From JACVRW01 sp963821275 (lineage in GTDB: Bacteria > Actinomycetota > Thermoleophilia > Solirubrobacterales > Thermoleophilaceae), in assembly GCA_963821275.1 (NCBI GenBank), contig CAWGDF010000004.1:62001-126000 (forward strand): a stretch of 64,000 nucleotides of DNA, read 5' to 3'. The translations under genes were made by a program, and so were the position numbers. Position 1 is the first letter of the stretch, and every line of letters begins with the position of its first letter. The notes beneath the pieces are model-generated. The model ran no database searches. It was not told the origin of the DNA and was given only the letters and a program-made list of their open reading frames with translations. Shown piece by piece: positions 1-9,392 of the stretch.

Positions 1-178
1 GCCAGAGGTGCTCGCCTTCGGGGCAGACCCACGCGTCGTTGTCCGCTTGGTAGTCGAATCCGGCGGTGCGGTAGCGCAGCGATCGCCGGTGGGTGTGCGC
101 CGACAGCCACTCCAGCGCCCCGGCGCAGACAAGCAGAGCGAGTGAGTAGGCGCCCGCGAGTAGGGTCTCCGCGCTCAT
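1..178 (-). CDS. Small membrane-anchored partner of NorZ (3' end outside window)
   Basis: The reading frame opens at the ATG at 178 and runs off the window edge; 59 codons are visible. Residues 5-22 form one hydrophobic segment, followed by a basic stretch (THRRSLRYR) and the segment DAWVCPEGEHLW, whose Cys-Pro resembles the start of a metal or Fe-S site. The ATG overlaps the norZ stop (ATGA), so the two are translationally coupled. Small proteins with this arrangement are, to my knowledge, found beside norZ in actinobacteria; an electron-transfer or assembly role is inference. The C-terminal cysteines that would decide are not in the window. Confidence 0.6.
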   Translation of the reverse strand, partial: MSAETLLAGAYSLALLVCAGALEWLSAHTHRRSLRYRTAGFDYQADNDAWVCPEGEHLW

Positions 179-2505
179 GTCACCTTCGCCGCGGCCGCCT
201 CGTCGGAGCCGACTCCCGTTACACCGCCCGGGTGGTCGATTTCGGTGAACAGGATGTCCTCGGGCTCCTCAAGGGTGACCCGCTTGACCGTGTGGCGAAT
301 GCCGATGAACGTGATGTAGAGCACGGGCAGCGCCCCGCCCACGATGAAGACGATGTCGCCCGGCAGGCGCAGCCACTCGAGCAGCGTGTTGGTGTCCTCG
401 CTGAGGAAGCGCAGGTCGCGCGCCTCCCAGTAGCCCTCGTTGACCGACTTGTAGAGCTGCGCGATCCCGAGGGGGAGCAGTGTGGCGAAGCACATCCAGG
501 CGAGGCCGATATTGGTCGACCAGAACGAGATGCGCGCCCACTTCTCCGGCCATCGCTCGGCCGGGATCAGGTAGCGCAGGCAGAACAGCGCCAGCCCGAT
601 CGCGAGCATGCCGTACACGCCCATCATCGCCGCGTGGGCGTGGTTGGCGGTGAGCGCGGTGCCGATCTCGTAGTACGAAACGACCGGCAGGTTGACCAGG
701 AAGCCAAAGATCCCCGCACCGAGGAAATTCCAGAAGCCCACGGACACGAGGAACATCACTGCCCAGCGATGCGGGAAGGGCGTGCGCGACCTCGACCCCT
801 GGGCCGCCCCGAGCTGCAGGAAGGACCAAGCTTCGACGGTCAGGAAGGTGAGCGGAATCACCTCGGCCGCGCTGAAGAAGGCGCCGAGCGCCATGTGCTC
901 GGCCGGCTCGCCGGAGAAGTAAACGTGGTGCATCGTGCCGATCACCCCTCCGGCCGAGTAGAGGCCGATGTCGAGCAAGATCACCGTCAAGGCGACCTTC
1001 TCGCGCACCACCCCGAGCAGCACGAACATGTAGGCCACCATCACGGTCGTGAACAGCTCGAGGAAGTCCTCCACCCAGAGGTGGACGACCCAGAAGCGCC
1101 AGAACTCGTTGACCGTGAAGTGCTGGCCGGTCTGCGCGATCAGGCCGACCGCGTAGAAGGCCGGAATGGCAAGCGCGGCCATGAAGAAGAGCCAGGGCAT
1201 GTTGCCCGGGTGCTCGCCGCGCAGACGCGTGCGCAGCACCCGCCAGAGCATGAACACCCAGACGAACAGGCCGAGCGAGAGCAGCACCTGCCACACGCGT
1301 GCCAGATCGAGGTACTCGAAGCCCTGCAGGCCGAACCAGTTCGTGGCTGCGTCACCCAGCAGTCCGTGCACGCCCAGGAACGAGCCGATCAGGGTGCCGA
1401 ACACCACCACCGCGAGAGCCCCGAGCAGCACGAAGGCGAGCTTGGCCTGGCCGCGCGGCTCGCGCCGGGCGATCATCGGCGCCAGGAAAATACCCGCCGC
1501 CACGAACGACGTCGCGACCCAGAAGATGGCGAGCTGCACGTGCCAGGTGCGCATCAGGTTGAAGGGGAGGAGCTCGGCCAGGTTGATCCCGAAGAAGCTG
1601 GCCAGCTCGGCCCGGTAGTGCTGCGAGGCGGCTCCCACCATCACCTGGAGCACGAACAGCGCCGCCATCACGAAGAAGAACCAGGCGCAGGCCCGCTGCG
1701 CGGGGGTAAGGGCGACGTCGCCGGGCCTGCGGAAGCTCAACGAGGCCTGCTCGCGTCCATGCCAGCCGAGGATGTTCCAGCGCCCAAAGGCGGCGAACAG
1801 CAGACCGATGCCGCCGAGCAGCGCGATCAGCGACAGCACCGACCAGACGATCACGTTGGCCGTGGGCTTGTTGTCCACTCGCGGCTCAGGCGGCCAGTTG
1901 TTGGTGTACGAGTAGTTGTGACCGGGCCGCTCCGCCGCTCCGGCCCAGGCCGTCCAGCCGAAGAAGGCGGTCAACGCGGCCAGATCCTCACGATCGGTGA
2001 TCGCGTCAGGCCGCAGCCCGTGCTTGGTGGTGGGCTCGGAGAAGAAGCGCGAGTAGTGCGCCACGAGCCGGCGGTGAGCCTCGGCCTGGGGCTCGGTGAG
2101 CTCGAGAACGCCCGTCCGCTTGTCATAGCGATTGGTGCGAAAGTCCTCGATCGTGCGCCGAGTCGCGCGATCGGAGCGCTCGCCGCCGTAGCTGCGCGTG
2201 ACGTGGTTCGAGGCCCTGCGCAGGTAGTCGGCGGTGTAGTCGGGGCCCAGGTAGGCGCCATGGCCGAATACCGACCCGTACTCCATGAGGCCGTTGTTGA
2301 GGAAGACCTCCTGCCCGCGCTCGACGTCGCGCTCGGTGTAGATCAACTCGCCTGAGGGATCAACGACGCGCTCGGGAATCGGAGGCTTGGCCTGGTAGGT
2401 GCGGTAGGCGAGCAGTCCGAGGACGAAGAACCCGAACAGCACGACGAGGACGACGGCCTGGACCCATCCCTTCGAGACGAGCAGCTCTCTGCGACTTCCC
2501 GCCAA
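175..2505 (-). CDS. norZ: Quinol-dependent nitric oxide reductase (qNOR)
   Basis: Reduces two NO to N2O at a heme b3/FeB centre using quinol, for NO detoxification or denitrification. About 776 residues, the normal qNOR size. An N-terminal transmembrane segment is followed by a periplasmic domain (ERGQEVFLNNGLMEYGSVFG) and a multi-helix oxidase-like core. Visible signatures: HVQLAIFW (heme ligand), NEFWRFWVVHLWVEDFLE (conserved glutamates), GTMHHVYFSG (FeB histidine pair) and NHAHAAMMGVYGM (heme ligands). I chose the TTG at 2505 because AAGGGAG lies 6 nt upstream; an upstream extension adds only a non-conserved, Cys/Arg-rich stretch. It is divergent from the LuxR gene at 2619, a plausible regulator. 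Confidence 0.93.
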   Translation of the reverse strand: MAGSRRELLVSKGWVQAVVLVVLFGFFVLGLLAYRTYQAKPPIPERVVDPSGELIYTERDVERGQEVFLNNGLMEYGSVFGHGAYLGPDYTADYLRRASNHVTRSYGGERSDRATRRTIEDFRTNRYDKRTGVLELTEPQAEAHRRLVAHYSRFFSEPTTKHGLRPDAITDREDLAALTAFFGWTAWAGAAERPGHNYSYTNNWPPEPRVDNKPTANVIVWSVLSLIALLGGIGLLFAAFGRWNILGWHGREQASLSFRRPGDVALTPAQRACAWFFFVMAALFVLQVMVGAASQHYRAELASFFGINLAELLPFNLMRTWHVQLAIFWVATSFVAAGIFLAPMIARREPRGQAKLAFVLLGALAVVVFGTLIGSFLGVHGLLGDAATNWFGLQGFEYLDLARVWQVLLSLGLFVWVFMLWRVLRTRLRGEHPGNMPWLFFMAALAIPAFYAVGLIAQTGQHFTVNEFWRFWVVHLWVEDFLELFTTVMVAYMFVLLGVVREKVALTVILLDIGLYSAGGVIGTMHHVYFSGEPAEHMALGAFFSAAEVIPLTFLTVEAWSFLQLGAAQGSRSRTPFPHRWAVMFLVSVGFWNFLGAGIFGFLVNLPVVSYYEIGTALTANHAHAAMMGVYGMLAIGLALFCLRYLIPAERWPEKWARISFWSTNIGLAWMCFATLLPLGIAQLYKSVNEGYWEARDLRFLSEDTNTLLEWLRLPGDIVFIVGGALPVLYITFIGIRHTVKRVTLEEPEDILFTEIDHPGGVTGVGSDEAAAAKVT

Positions 2506-2618
2506 GCACCACTCCCTTCGGTGGCATCCGAGCGGGGGCAATACTGGTCCGTAACGGCGTCGGCCCGAAGTGCAAGCGGTGCAATTACGTAGTTCTCCGC
2601 AGTCGTGGCCTAGAGTCC

Positions 2619-3167
2619 GTGACGGATGCCCGCAGAGCACCGACCCACGCTAGAGCCGTGCGCGCGACAGTCCTCATAGCCGGTGGCCGAGGCGCTCTGC
2701 GCGAGCTGCGCGCGGCCAACGGGCAGGTCGACATCGTCGGCTACGTGCGCTCGCTCGATGACGCCGGGGAGGCATTGCGCGCGCTCCGCCCAAGCGTGCT
2801 GGTGCTCGATGCCGACCTCACTCACCACGAGGGACTCTGCTCGCTGCCGGCGCTGCGTCGGGCCTCGCCGGGAACGGCGATCGTGCTGCCCCCGGCCGGC
2901 GAGCCGGGACCGCGGCTCGTACGCGCGATCCGCGTGGCAACGCACGACTTCGAGCGGCGGCGTGAGGACGACGGCCTCACCCTCCGCGAGCGCGACATCG
3001 TGCGCCTCGTCGCGCTCGGGCACACCAACGCCGAGGTAGCGGATCGTCTCACCCTCAGCGTCCGGACGATCGAGACACACCGCGCCCGCATCCAGCGCCG
3101 GCTCGGCCTCCGAAACCGCTCGGCTCTCGTGCGCTGGGCGCTCGATCGGGGTCTGCTCGAGTCCTAG
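2619..3167 (+). CDS. LuxR/NarL-family transcriptional regulator
   Basis: 182 residues with a GTG start. Residues 17-110 resemble a receiver domain (LVLDADLTHHEG at the position of the phospho-acceptor region) but are short and irregular. Residues 120-175 are a GerE/LuxR helix-turn-helix (LTLRERDIVRLVALGHTNAEVADRL, then SVRTIETHRARIQRRLGL). The gene is divergent from norZ with about 110 nt between the starts, so it may control NO reductase; this is inference from position. Its stop is directly adjacent to the convergent pat-like gene. No histidine kinase is nearby, so the input signal is unknown. Confidence 0.8.
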   Translation: MTDARRAPTHARAVRATVLIAGGRGALRELRAANGQVDIVGYVRSLDDAGEALRALRPSVLVLDADLTHHEGLCSLPALRRASPGTAIVLPPAGEPGPRLVRAIRVATHDFERRREDDGLTLRERDIVRLVALGHTNAEVADRLTLSVRTIETHRARIQRRLGLRNRSALVRWALDRGLLES

Positions 3168-5784
3168 CTACGAGCGTCCGACCGCCGCATAGGGCGCCGC
3201 CGGGGGCGGCGGCTCCAGCCGAAGCCGGGCTCCTACAACAACGGCACCTGCAGGACCCGCCACCACCGGGTTGCAGTCGAGCTCCGCGACCTCCGGGTGG
3301 CCCGCCGCAAGTCCGCCGATGCGAAGCACGATGTCTTCGATCGCCCGGAGGTCGGCCCGCGGTCGACCGCGGAAGCCCTCGAGCAGCGGGAACGTGCGCA
3401 GCCCGCGCAGCATCGCGCCGGCCTCCCGCCGGCCGACCGGCGCCAGGCGCACCTGCACGTCGCCGACCAGCTCGGCGGTGGCTCCCCCGGCGCCGACCGC
3501 AACCAGCGAACCGAAGCGCGGGTCGCCGGCGACGCCGACGAGCAGCTCCGTTCCGGGGTCGGCCATCCGCTGTACAAGCACGCCATCCGGAGCGTGGCCG
3601 GCGTCCCGTGCAGCCGCGAGCACCTGGCGCGCACCGCGCTCGACGGCCGTCGGTCCTGAAAGGTCGAGTCGCACAGCGGCGATGTCGGACTTGTGCAGCA
3701 GCCCTGGCGCCAGCGCCTTGACGGCGACGGGGCCGCCCAGGCCTGCGGCGGCGCGTGCGGCCGCCCGCGCCGACGGGACGACGCGGCTGGCGGCGACCGG
3801 TGCGCCGTAGCAGTTCAGCAGCGCCTCCACCTGGGCGAGGGGGAGCCAACCGCCCCCGGCCGCCAGCCCGGTCGCCACGATGGCCGCCGCGCGGTCGGCG
3901 TCCACGCCCTCCAGAGTAGGCAGGGGGTCCGGCGGCTCGGCCCGCCGGCGGGCGTGCGTGACTGCGTGCCCGAGTGTGCGCACGGCCTCTTCGGGCGCGG
4001 CGAAGCGCGGGACCGCGGCCCGCGTGGAGCGAGGGACGGAACCCACGAACACGCTGAGGACAGGGGCGGCGCCGGAGGCGGCGCGCTCGACCGCGGCGGC
4101 GACGTCATCCGCGCGGGTCCCGAGTGCCCGGGCGAACAGGGCGATCACAGCGTCGACCCCCGGGTCGCCGAGCGCCGTGGCGACAGCGCGCTCGTAGTTG
4201 GTGGCCGTTGCCGCCGCGGTCATGTCGACCGGGTTCGTCGACGGCCGAGCCAGGCGGCAGCTGGGCGGCGAGCTCGCGCTGCGCCAGCTGGCCCAGGGTG
4301 GCAACGCGCAGCCGGGCCGCGTCGCACGCGTCGGCGCATTGGATGCCGAGGCCGCCGGCGTTGGTCACGATCGCCACGCTGTCGCCTCGCGGCAGCGGCT
4401 GGTGGGTGAGGAGCGCTGCAACGTCGAACATCTCCGCGAGCGTGTCGGTGCGGATCGCGCCCGCATGGCGAAACAGCGCGTCGACGGAGGTGTCCGCTGC
4501 CGTGAGCAGCGCGCCCGTCTGCGATCCCGAGATGGGCGGCCCGACCGCGCGTCCGCTCTTGACGGCGATCACCGGCTTGCTCGCCGCCACGCGGCGGGTG
4601 ATCCGCCCGAAGCGGCGTGGGTTGCCGAACGACTCCAGGTACAGCAGGACCGCGTCGGTGGCAGGGTCCTGCTCCCAGAACTGCAGCATGTCGTTGCCGG
4701 ACAGGTCTGCCTTCGCGCCCATAGAGACGAAGGAGGAGAGCCCCACGCCGTGCGCGGCGGCTTCGTCGAGCGCGGCGATGCCCGAGGCCCCGCTCTGCGA
4801 GGCGAAGGCGACCCGCCCCGGCGCTGGGAGCACCGGCGCGTAGGTCGCGTTCAGGCCGATTGCCGGGTCGGTGGTGGCGACGCCGAGGCTGTTCGGACCC
4901 ACGAGGCGCATGCCGCCGGCTCGGCAGATCGCCAGCAGCTCGTCGGAGTTCTGGACCTCGCCTCCCTCCGTGGCGAGCACGGCCAGCGCCCGCACGTCGC
5001 CGCGCCCCGCAAGCGCCCGCGCTGCCGCCGCAACCTCCGGGCCGGGCAGGGCGAGCACCGCCAGGTCGATCGGTCCTGTGGCATCCTCCGCCGCGGCGCC
5101 CGGCCGCACGACGTGCAGCGTGCCTGCAAAGCCCTCGAGGTTGTGCAACAGCTCGCCGCCCACGCTCCCACGCCGGGTGGAGGCGGCGAGCACCATCACC
5201 GTCGCGGGATGCAGGACGTGCTGGACCGCCGCCACCGCGGCGTTGCGCTCGCGCGCCTCGAAGCGCACGAGCCCTTCCTCGGTCAGCGAGGTCGGGAACC
5301 GCACGTGCAGCTCGCCGGGACGCGCCGTGACCTCCACCGGGAACCCCGAGTCGCGGAAGACCCCGATCATGCGGTGGTTCGTGGGCAGCGTGATCGCCGT
5401 GAACACGTCGACGCCGCGCTGGGCGGCGCTGTCGGCCAGGTGAGCGAGCAGCGTCGTGGCAAGCCCTCGGCCCTGCCAGTCGCCGTCGACGGCGAAGGCG
5501 ACCTCAGCCTCGTCGGGCCCGGCCCGGGCCCACAGGGCATGTGCGACCACGCGCTCCGGTGCGCCGGTGACCACAAGCAGCGCCTGCCCCTCGGGTGGGG
5601 CCACTGCATCGCGGGCGGCGGCGTCGAGGTTCACCGCTCCCGAGAAGTAGCGGAACCACCGGGCTTCGTCCGACAGGCCGGTGAGGAAGTCCCGCATGGC
5701 CGGCGCGTCCCCGCGGCGCGCGCTGCGGATCCGCACGGTCGAGCCGTCGCTTAGGACGACATCGTGCGCCACGGGCGCGCTCAT
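3168..5784 (-). pseudogene. GNAT / acyl-CoA synthetase (NDP-forming) fusion, one frameshift
   Basis: The N-terminal ~165 residues are a GNAT acetyltransferase (ring of motifs around GDWQGRGLATTLL). CoA-binding and CoA-ligase domains follow (VVRPGAAAEDA, SQSGASGIAALDEAAAHG), then a C-terminal ATP-grasp domain (GPVAVKALAPGLLHKSD). This is the Pat/PatZ-type architecture that acetylates lysines of metabolic enzymes such as acetyl-CoA synthetase, here with GNAT first. The frame breaks near 4235-4245: removing one base restores LPPGSAVDNPVDM and joins both halves. The start is the ATG at 5784. With the frameshift real, the ATP-grasp domain is lost; a sequencing error is equally possible. Confidence 0.8.
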
Positions 5785-6499
5785 CACCACCGAGCGCAGC
5801 GCGGCGATTCCGAAACCCAACAGGGCGTGGCCACCGGGGTTGCGGAAGCGCTTGCCGACGTGCTCGTCACCGCATCATCGTGGCAGCCAACCGCGGCCAC
5901 TCGCATGTTGCCTTGTGCGCGGTGACGCCCGTCCCTCGGCTTAACACGGAGGTTCGGAGGGCGGCTACGGTGTCCCGACCTTGAGCGAGGATCTCAACGA
6001 CCAACGGGATGAGGGACCCATCGGGCACGTTCAACTATGGACCTGCCGCTGGACACGAGCGGCCCTGGCGGGCTGTGCCACCGCCCTGGCGACTGGCATC
6101 GGCGCGATCCCCGTTTGGATGTTGGGTGGTCGCGCTGAGCAGCCAGGCGATGCCCTGCATGCGCGTTCAGAGCAGGACTCCGGGACGCCGAAGTGCTGGA
6201 CAGGCGCCGAGAACCATTGTTAGGGGCGACGCCGAGCCCAGCCCCATGCGCGCCCGTGCGGCCGAGGCGATTGCCTCGGGCGAGCGGGCACGAGGTCGGC
6301 GCCACCGCAGGCCACTACCTGTCGTCCAATCGACAGTCAGCCGCACGCGATCGGGACGCTCGCAATCACGTCCAAGGCGGAAGCGACCGGAACCGCTTTG
6401 CGCGACGAGCGCGCCGAGCGCCGCGCCGAACCAGCCAAGCTGGTGGGCTGGCTCTCGGCAGGCAGCCCGCGACCGATAACGGCACGACAAGCGCGTCCA
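5785..6499. other. Intergenic region with decayed ZIP-gene copy
   Basis: No intact gene is supported here. The centre (5930-6142) duplicates the promoter and 5' end of the ZIP transporter at 14.7-15.0 kb. The rest, up to the CPBP gene stop at 6500, shows only short ORFs without recognisable domains. Confidence 0.6.
5930..6142 (+). pseudogene. ZIP transporter 5' remnant (duplicate of 14685-14957)
   Basis: Positions 5930-6065 match 14685-14820 over 136 nt with one visible mismatch. The match resumes at 6066 versus 14881 (GCATALATG, MLGGRAEQ in the encoded protein), so this copy lacks exactly the 60 nt that carry the start codon in the intact gene. Similarity ends after 6142. It is a dead duplicate of a promoter plus gene head. 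Confidence 0.75.
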
Positions 6500-7390
6500 T
6501 CAACTCGCCGCCCTCTGCCGGGCGGATGGCGTAGCTGTACGCGTGCCTGCTGCCTTGTCGAGACCCAGTCGTCCTCGGGTGCGGTGCACCAACAGCAGCA
6601 TCAACACGACGAGCGTGCCGGTGAGGCACACGGAGATGGTGGCGTAAGCGCCCTCCACGAGGTCGTCCTCACTTTGCAGGCCGGCCATACCGTTGGCCGT
6701 GTTGAAGCTCGCGTGCAGCAGGATGCAGGGCACCACACTGGCGGTGCGGTTCCAGAGATACGTCAGGGCGGTGGAATACCCCACGGCTATGCCGCAGACG
6801 AGAACCAGCAGGACCCCAAGGAAGGCGATCGGGGATAGACCGTGGTCGGGGTTCTCGGAGGTCAACAGAATCGGCAGATGCCAGAAAGCCCAGAGGACCC
6901 CCAACACGAGCGTCGCGCGCAACGGCGACATGCGCTCTTGGAGCCGGGGAAGAGCAAAGCCGCGCCACCCAGGCTCCTCCTGACCCCCTGCGACCAGCGC
7001 GACGAAGATCAGCGTGGGCAGATAGCCGATGAGCCGCTGGTCGAGCAGCGACAGGTCGGTTTCCTGGCCCAACAACGCGTACTCGACGGTGGCGAGCGCC
7101 ACGACGATCGGGTAGAGGAGCACGGCGGCGAGGTACCAGCGGACGTGAACGCGAAAGCGAAAGATCGAGCGCAACCACTGCCTCACGGAGCCCCCAGTCG
7201 CGCGCGTGACGGTGGCTGCAGCTGCAAGCGGCCCAAAGCCACCGAGCAGGAAGAGCAGCTGACCTACTCCTTCAACCTGATCGGCCACGCCCAGCGGCAC
7301 CCAGATCACCCACGAGAAGGCGTACGCGAGCGCGAAATACGCGCCTACGGGACGCTGGCGTATGAGGCGAGGAATCGGGCCATGCGTCAT
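6500..7390 (-). CDS. CPBP-family intramembrane metalloprotease
   Basis: 296 residues, about eight predicted membrane segments. The three CPBP/Abi (Rce1-like) motifs are present in order: EEPGWRGFALPRL (the EExxxR glutamates), FWHLPILL, and ILLHASFN. Family members cleave prenylated or membrane substrates or give bacteriocin self-immunity; the substrate here is unknown. The ATG at 7390 gives the family N-terminus. The upstream reading frame is open and continuous with the end of the DUF6544 gene, which makes the boundary between the two uncertain. Last gene of the minus-strand operon starting at 11731. Confidence 0.85.
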   Translation of the reverse strand: MTHGPIPRLIRQRPVGAYFALAYAFSWVIWVPLGVADQVEGVGQLLFLLGGFGPLAAAATVTRATGGSVRQWLRSIFRFRVHVRWYLAAVLLYPIVVALATVEYALLGQETDLSLLDQRLIGYLPTLIFVALVAGGQEEPGWRGFALPRLQERMSPLRATLVLGVLWAFWHLPILLTSENPDHGLSPIAFLGVLLVLVCGIAVGYSTALTYLWNRTASVVPCILLHASFNTANGMAGLQSEDDLVEGAYATISVCLTGTLVVLMLLLVHRTRGRLGLDKAAGTRTATPSARQRAAS

Positions 7391-7442
7391 CGCGAGACCG
7401 TTCCCCCCGTCGCAGGAAGGCGAAACTCCGCTCCGCATTGCC

Positions 7443-8198
7443 TTATCGCCTAGAGGGGCGCCGGCGCATGGCGGTGATGGGTTGGGCGTTGGCGTGACCG
7501 CGGTGATGTCGGCACGGAAGAACGGCGCGTAGCGCGGGGTGCCGAACCACCAGCCGACGCTGGCGCTGCTGGGAAGCACAAAAACGCCGAAGCGGGCCTC
7601 GGCGTGCATCACGCCTCCGAAGGGGACGTACTGGAACGTCTTCTCGCCGGCGTTGCCCCAACGCAGGGCGCTTACGGTTGCGTATCGCGCCTTGGTCGTC
7701 GATGCGCACGCGAACTATGGGGCGTTCGGGAGGCAGGTTGAAGCGAGCGACGATGACGGTCTCGCTCTCGGCTCGCCAGTCCACGCCGCGGCCGGGCAGC
7801 ACGCTGGGTGGCGCGAACACGACGCTCTCTATCGCAGCACGCGTCGCCGCCGATCGGGCCGTGTTGACGTCCTCGACGTGGAAGAGGGTCACGCGCCCGA
7901 GCAGGCGGCCCTCGGTGTTGCCGGCAGCGTCTGCGTAGTGGTCGGTGACGCGCAGCGGCGTCAGCGGCCCGAGCCCGACGCGGGCTCGCCAAGTGAAGGA
8001 TCGCCCGTCGACCGTCTGTTCGGCGGTGAAGGGCAGCCATAGGCCGACCTTGATGCGCCCGCTCATCGCCATCCGGACGCCGTTCGGGAGCGCAGCACCC
8101 TCGCTGATGGCGTGGCCGAAGTAGCGCCGGACGGGCTCGTCGAGACCCGCGAGCATGTCCGAGCTGAAACGGCGCGTGAGGTCGGGGGTTGTCGTCAC
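7443..8198 (-). pseudogene. DUF6544-family protein, frameshifted
   Basis: Starts at GTG 8198, overlapping the TGA of the preceding nitroreductase gene. The N-terminal two thirds carry family features (LDEPVRRYFGHAI, then RIKVGLWLPFTAEQ). Near 7665 the frame changes: the expected continuation VSALRWGNAGEKTFQYVPFG and SVGWWFGTPRYAPFF is read one base out of phase. The natural end is probably the stop at 7443, which would need a second small indel near 7480. The family's biochemical role is unknown to me. Confidence 0.6.
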
Positions 8199-8639
8199 GA
8201 TCGGTCGGCGGCCGGCCGCGGAGTCGGGGGCGTCGCGGGAACGAGGGCCATGATGGGGAAGGTCGCGTCCAGCCTTGCGCGCGGCACGCTCCAGGTAGCG
8301 GTTGGCAGCCGTCAGCCGTTGCCAGAGCGCCGCGCGTTCCTGACCGGCCGCCTCCTGAGCCCGAACGTCGATGCTGCGTGCACCGACCCAAATCCGGGCG
8401 TGCGGGTTGGCGCGCAGGTTGAGGTACCAGGCGGGGGGGCGTGCGGCGCCGGCGTTGGAGGCCACGACGACTAACGTGTCCCGGTCTGCGAGATACTGCA
8501 CCGGCGTGGTGCGGGTCCGCCCGGAGCGGCGCCCGGTGGTCTGCAGCAGTAGGACGGGCTGACCGCCCATGCGCCCGAGGAACCGTCCGCCCGAGCGCCG
8601 ATACACCCATGCGTGCAGGCGCGTCGCCCATCGTGTCAT
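8195..8639 (-). pseudogene. Deazaflavin (F420)-dependent nitroreductase-like protein, frameshifted near its end
   Basis: About 147 residues of the Ddn-like split beta-barrel family. Signature stretches: RSGRTRTTPVQYL, and AWYLNLRANPHARIWVG. These enzymes use F420H2 to reduce quinones, nitroimidazoles or similar acceptors. In a CCCC run near 8262 one base too many moves the frame; removing it gives DLPIMALVPATP and a TGA at 8195-8197 that overlaps the GTG of the next gene, exactly as expected for a coupled operon. The ATG at 8639 overlaps the SRPBCC stop (ATGA). Confidence 0.75.
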
Positions 8640-9367
8640 TCGGCGGGCACCGCTTCGCTGTCCGGAGCGCTCTTATCCGACAGACCGGCATAAGGGCCGT
8701 TGGGCACGGACTCGGCGCGGCGGCGTAGGCCGGCGAACTGCTTGAGCTGCATCACCCAGTGCGCCGGGTCCCAGAACAGCCAGTTGGCGACGGCGATGAG
8801 CGCGTGCGGTTTCCCGCGCGCCTTGCCGGTCACGACCAGCCGCGTGTGCCCGTCGACCGTTGGCCGCAGGAAGAAGCCCCAAGTGCTGTCGCTGTACGCG
8901 CGCGGCAATCCGTCCGCGGGGGCAAAGTTGCGCGCCGCCGGGACGGTCACCGATGCCCGCAGGACGAGAGCCCGCTCGGGCACCAAGAACGCGACGTCAA
9001 ACCAGCGACTGGCGTCGGGGACCGACGCGATGCGGTCACCCTCTCGCAGGTTCTGCCATTGCGTGTGGATGCGGTCGGCGCTCGGTCGGCCGCCGTTGTC
9101 GAGGCGGTCCAAGCTGTAGAAGCCGGCGCGGTCGCAGCCCATCTGCACCAGCCACGGCCAGACGCGCTCCGGCGGCGCAGCGATCGTGGTCGCCATCGCT
9201 CCGTACCGACGGCCGCGGGGGATGAGGTCATCTCCGAGGTAGGTCGCGGCCCGCTCCTCGTGGCTTGTACCGAGCCACCGGATACGGGGCCGCAGGACCG
9301 ATGCATAGACGGCCAAGGCGCCCGCCGCGCCAGCGCCCATTCGCTTCCGGACTGCGGTGAGGGTCAT
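8636..9367 (-). CDS. SRPBCC-fold protein with N-terminal membrane anchor
   Basis: 243 residues. A hydrophobic N-terminus (residues 10-27) precedes a START/SRPBCC-like body. Recognisable stretches are TTIAAPPERVWPWLVQMG, typical of the first strand and helix of the fold, and RLVVTGKARGKPHALI near the end. The fold binds hydrophobic ligands; no catalytic residues can be assigned. It lies in an operon: 25 nt after the serine hydrolase and overlapping the nitroreductase gene by ATGA. Confidence 0.75.
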   Translation of the reverse strand: MTLTAVRKRMGAGAAGALAVYASVLRPRIRWLGTSHEERAATYLGDDLIPRGRRYGAMATTIAAPPERVWPWLVQMGCDRAGFYSLDRLDNGGRPSADRIHTQWQNLREGDRIASVPDASRWFDVAFLVPERALVLRASVTVPAARNFAPADGLPRAYSDSTWGFFLRPTVDGHTRLVVTGKARGKPHALIAVANWLFWDPAHWVMQLKQFAGLRRRAESVPNGPYAGLSDKSAPDSEAVPAE

Positions 9368-9392
9368 GCTGCTCTTCGGGGATGCGATCCGG

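Noticed and set aside
142..2355. Long plus-strand ORF (737 codons) over norZ
   Set aside because: Antisense shadow of a clear qNOR gene; the translation is low-complexity and rich in His, Glu and Arg, as expected for the complement of high-GC coding sequence.
4198..5754. 518-codon plus-strand ORF
   Set aside because: Shadow of the pat-like gene on the other strand.
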